Notes under the pieces: generated by a model
The model's input: the letters and a program-made list of their open reading frames with translations, nothing else
What the model was told of the DNA's origin: nothing
Databases searched by the model: none
Program-made: the position numbers and the translations under genes
NCBI GenBank assembly: GCA_951799425.1
Contig: OX637391.1
Span: 46,409,069-46,473,068, forward strand
Direction of reading: 5' to 3'
DNA: 64,000 nucleotides
Source of the DNA: Ilex aquifolium
Lineage: Eukaryota; Streptophyta; Magnoliopsida; Aquifoliales; Aquifoliaceae
Shown here: in pieces, positions 60,452 through 64,000 of the stretch
How positions within the stretch are numbered: position 1 is the stretch's first letter
Layout: every line of letters begins with the position of its first letter

Positions 60452-61389
60452 CACATACTGCATAATGATAAGGAACATCATAATTGTAAAATGATCCTAA
60501 AATTGTAAAAGTATAATTGTAACAACATAATTGTAAAAGTAGCCCAAAGTTAGTTATTATATTTTTAATCTTATAATTGTAACAACATACTTTTCAATTA
60601 TTATATTTTAACAGGATAATTGTAAAAGTAGCCCAAAAATTACTTAATTGAGTTGTTAAAATGATCAAAAAATTAATAACTATAAAATTATAAATATGTG
60701 ATATATTGCGCATCCCTACCCGAATTTCGAGTCGATTATTTTGGACGGAATTCGGTCGGAACATACCCCTCAATTGGGTAGGTCACCCAAGAAATTGGCC
60801 TTCCACAAAGCATCAAGTAGGGAGATGGAATACCATAATTCTTACTTGTCGAGTCGGATGAATACCCCTAAATTCACGTCCACTTTCCATTTTTCTATTT
60901 TTCAATCCACCCTACCAAACACACAGTTTTAGAGTTGTACAATTTCGAATTCGTATCTTAGATAAGTTATATTTACTTTAAAATATATTAAATTTATGTT
61001 AAATTTTGAGTAGGATTATGACTCATTTTTCTATCAATCAAATAGACCATATATAGATAAAAAAAAAAGTTACTTGATTCATATTTTCAACAAAATAGAA
61101 AAATAATCATGTTTTTTGTAAAAAACTTTTGATATAAATCATGTATTATTAGGGTTTCAATAAGTTGTAACCCCTTAATACTAATTTCCATTAATTTTTA
61201 ATTGTCAAAATATTACATGGCTTTTATGAATTGCATCAAAGGCAAAAATCAATTGAATAAAAAATTAATATGTATTACATTTTTTTTTCTCTCTCATCTT
61301 ATCTCTCCTCAACTTGCCCCTAATTATCACTTTAGTAATAGTCCACATGTTATGTCAAGTTCTTTTGAATGAGTAATAGTGAGTATTTG
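60452..61389. other. AT-rich intergenic DNA with short repeated motifs
   Basis: 60470-60640 repeats ATAATTGTAA(C/A)AA and GTAGCCCAAA blocks. No gene seen. Confidence 0.45.
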
Positions 61390-61860
61390 CTAATACTTGT
61401 GCCTAAAGATATTGTGTAATATAACAAAAAATATAATTTGATGATAGACGTATAGTAAAGTGCATGATTTTTGGTTGAAGTACATGTGCAATAGATTTTC
61501 GGGGGAGTGAAGGGAAAAATTCGAAAATTTTCAAAATTAGTTTTGAAAATGTTGGATAAAGGTTGCCATAGTTTTTAGAAGATTTAGTCTCAACAACTTC
61601 AATTTTGATGGTAGAATGGATGAGGTTGTCCACGTACCAAAGTCAATTCTCTATAATCATGGAAAATTTCAAGGGAGATGATATCAGTGAGAGAAGGGGT
61701 TTCTTGAGGAAAGTTTTAGGTGGGAAAATAGATTTTCAACAGATAATTTTTTTCGTCGGATTATAAGAGGTAAATTTTTAGAATAATTTAAACCGCGAAA
61801 AGCTCAACATAAATTTATGTCTTTTAGAGATTTGAATTGTCTTGTCCCTTATTATATAGA
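61390..61860 (-). mobile_element. Degenerate short Helitron
   Basis: The minus-strand 5' end TCTATATAATAAGG is at 61860, preceded by A. The 3' side near 61390 (plus CTAATACTTGTGCCTAAAGA) aligns with the 3' end of Helitrons A and B (CTAGTAATTGCCCGTGCCTGAAGG) but with a decayed hairpin. Likely an old, 471-bp relative of that family. Confidence 0.4.
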
Positions 61861-64000
61861 TTTTGTTGTAGAGATTTATTGAGTGCATATGACAAGTTAT
61901 GATGAATTCTATGCATCCTTCAAGTTAAATTTGAGGTACGATGCAATGTAAGTAGTTTTGAGATGGATGTTGGTGGTCATTGGATGAATATATTTGAAAC
62001 TGTCGAAAACTTATTACAGCCTGTCCTGTTTTATATTTCATTTTATAAGTGAAATCTGGATCATATAGTTAACCTATTTGAGTATTTTTCATAAATTCAA
62101 ATTACGAGGTATTTGTCATTTTATTTTCTCAATTATTAAATTTCTTATATTACCCTTCAACTTAGTTTCACTTTTATCAAAACACAAGCATAAATTATCT
62201 TTTGGATAAAGAATATCAACGGGTCGGTATAAAATGCAAAAAAAAAAAAAACACATATAGTTGAAAGGAAAAAGAAAACCTTCCGGTCAAAATTCTGACT
62301 TGCGATTGATTATTGGTGCAGTGCAAAACGAATGACAGCACGAGAAGGTATAACGTGAAAAATATGATAATTAATTGAGAAAAATAGCATAACTCTCTTA
62401 GTTTGAGGGGGATAATGTGTAATTAACCGTACTTTTATAGTCAATGAAAATAAAGAAAGTACAAAGACCTTTCCAAAAATATCCGCCAAAAGTGGTAGGT
62501 TAGAGGTGTTCAGCAAGCGTTTTTTCCAATGTCTTGAGCATAAAACATAGAAGTAAAATCGTTACTGTTATTAATTGTGGAGTTCAAAGTTTTTAATTTT
62601 GTGTCAATTTTACTATACACATAAAAAAAATGCTTAGAAACAGGTTGAGCAGGGGCCAGCGAGGAGTCCAATGGAGTCCAAACAATCTTTTGCTTCATTT
62701 TCTCAGTCCAATCTGGATCATATACCCAAACCTACATAGATATGTGGATTTGACTTCGATGCCATAGGAGGTAATCTAAGAAGTTTCATAATTTAGATGG
62801 ATTGAAATATAATTTATTAGAATCTAATCACAACGAAAAAAAATTAAAATCAATCCTAAAAAAAAACAATTTTTTGGGTGAAATTATAACTTTTGAGAAT
62901 CAATTTATAAGTTTTTAAAAATATTTGAGATCGATACCAACATTTTAAGATCTATTAACGTGAATCTCTTGTTGCGCGCACCCGATGTGAAATTTCAGTT
63001 CATTTTTTTTTTTTTTTTTATATGAACGAACACAGAAGAATACATGTATATTTTTAACAAGTAGATCTTAAATGTTAAAATCGATCCTAAACACTCAAAA
63101 GTTGTAACTTAGATTTTTAAAATTTGTAACTCGACTATAAATGTAACTATTTGGCAATACAATACTTAAAAAGTGTTTCGATATCGTAGATTTATTCTTA
63201 GTCTGCGTTTAGTAACGTTTTTTGAAAATATTTTTTAAAACAACAAAATAAATTTGACAAAATTTTACTTTCTGCTTAAAAAGAAAAGCAAAAAATGAAA
63301 AAAATATTTGATAACTATCTTTGGAAAAGTACTTTGGCAAAAATATATATATACATGCACACTAATAAACCAAAAATATACACTAATACACAAAAAATAA
63401 ATCAAAACACACACACACTAATATTGGTATCTTAGTAGTGTGTGTGTTGATGTATTAGAGCGTGTGTCAATGTATTAGTGTGTGTGTATTTTGGTATATT
63501 AGTGTATATGTGTGTTATTTTAGTGTGTTAGTGTGTGTATGTGTATGTGTGTGTTTTGGTGTATTATTATGTGTGTTTTAGTGTATTGATATGTGTGGGT
63601 GTGCGTAGTGACGGAACTAGGCATTGGCATAGCCCGCTAACATTTTCTAAAATTGCTATAGTTCCCATAGGTTTTCAAAAAACCCTATGCTTCCCCTTTG
63701 GTTTGAAAAATCCTATATATAAGTAATTTATTTAATATCCGCACAAGGCTAAATAGTTTGACATTAACTAAGGAATATAAGAACATAGGTGAGTACTACT
63801 CTTACAGACAAAAAACCCTATTTAGATGAATCCGATGACCAAAGGGAAACAAGTGAGAATAACGTAAAATTAAGCTACAAATGTGGTTTATATCAAATTC
63901 AATACACTGATTTTCGACTCAATTTTACTATAGTATTGTGTGAATCTATTTTTTAATGATAATTTATTGTTAAACATCTATCTAATAAGATAGCTAAGTT
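61861..64000. other. AT-rich intergenic DNA to the window end
   Basis: No gene recognised. A GT-rich array lies at 63395-63605. The sequence after 63605 (GTGACGGAACTAGGCATTGG) resembles ends of common plant DNA transposons but could not be delimited. Confidence 0.4.
63350..63605. repeat. Interspersed GT/TTAG-rich array with an opposed AC-rich arm
   Basis: 63430-63605 holds degenerate TTAGTGTGTGTGTATTTTGG-like units. 63355-63420 carries the reverse-complement type (ACACTAATA, AAAACACACACACACTAAT). The two halves could form a hairpin. Confidence 0.6.

Noticed and set aside
61403..61633. 76-codon minus-strand ORF
   Set aside because: Lies inside a degenerate Helitron, AT-rich, no domain or codon signal.

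Overview
The window is nuclear DNA from a flowering plant, probably a eudicot. It has intron-containing genes with GT..AG splice sites, a DYW-class pentatricopeptide-repeat gene, a plant-type cationic amino acid transporter, and long AT-rich stretches dominated by plant transposons (Ty1/copia, Ty3/gypsy, MULE, Helitron, foldback elements). No species call is made. No tRNA, rRNA, CRISPR or bacterial-type feature was seen.

Only two host genes look intact. One is an intronless minus-strand PPR-DYW gene (4702-6570, 622 aa). The other is a five-exon minus-strand CAT-family amino acid transporter (50064-55098); its exons join exactly in frame to 590 codons. Everything else is mobile or derived from mobile DNA.

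Layout. 1-3775: 3' part of a copia element whose gag-pol keeps one reading frame with five internal stops. 3776-4335: gypsy LTR remnant. 4702-6570: PPR gene. 6652-7391: one foldback element inserted in another. 7421-8881: short Helitron. 9228-10273: long-TIR element. 10583-20821: two Helitrons of one family, joined end to end. 20822-24087: further Helitron-like sequence with captured exon-like pieces. 24088-25238: a second copy of the 1.14 kb that precedes the Helitrons. 24985-26465: foldback element with a minisatellite core. About 27500-41750: a large degenerate Mutator-like element. It carries a MURA-type transposase, a six-exon plant-mobile-domain gene and three small unrecognised ORFs, two of them divergent across a shared promoter. 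A young Ty3/gypsy element (35192-40580) sits inside the transposase reading frame with a clean 5-bp target duplication. 42500-47600: decayed repeats and a 1024-bp Mutator-type foldback element with a perfect 9-bp target duplication. 50064-55098: CAT gene. 55508-55793: hAT-like MITE. 56540-60451: old minus-strand gypsy element with gag only. 60452-64000: AT-rich DNA with a degenerate Helitron and a GT-rich array.

Two themes run through the window. First, nearly all recognisable nonsense mutations in the transposon genes fit C:G to T:A change, as expected from deamination of methylated cytosine in silenced repeats. Second, elements are repeatedly nested, so relative ages can be read from what interrupts what. 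All family assignments rest on motif recognition by eye, not on database searches.
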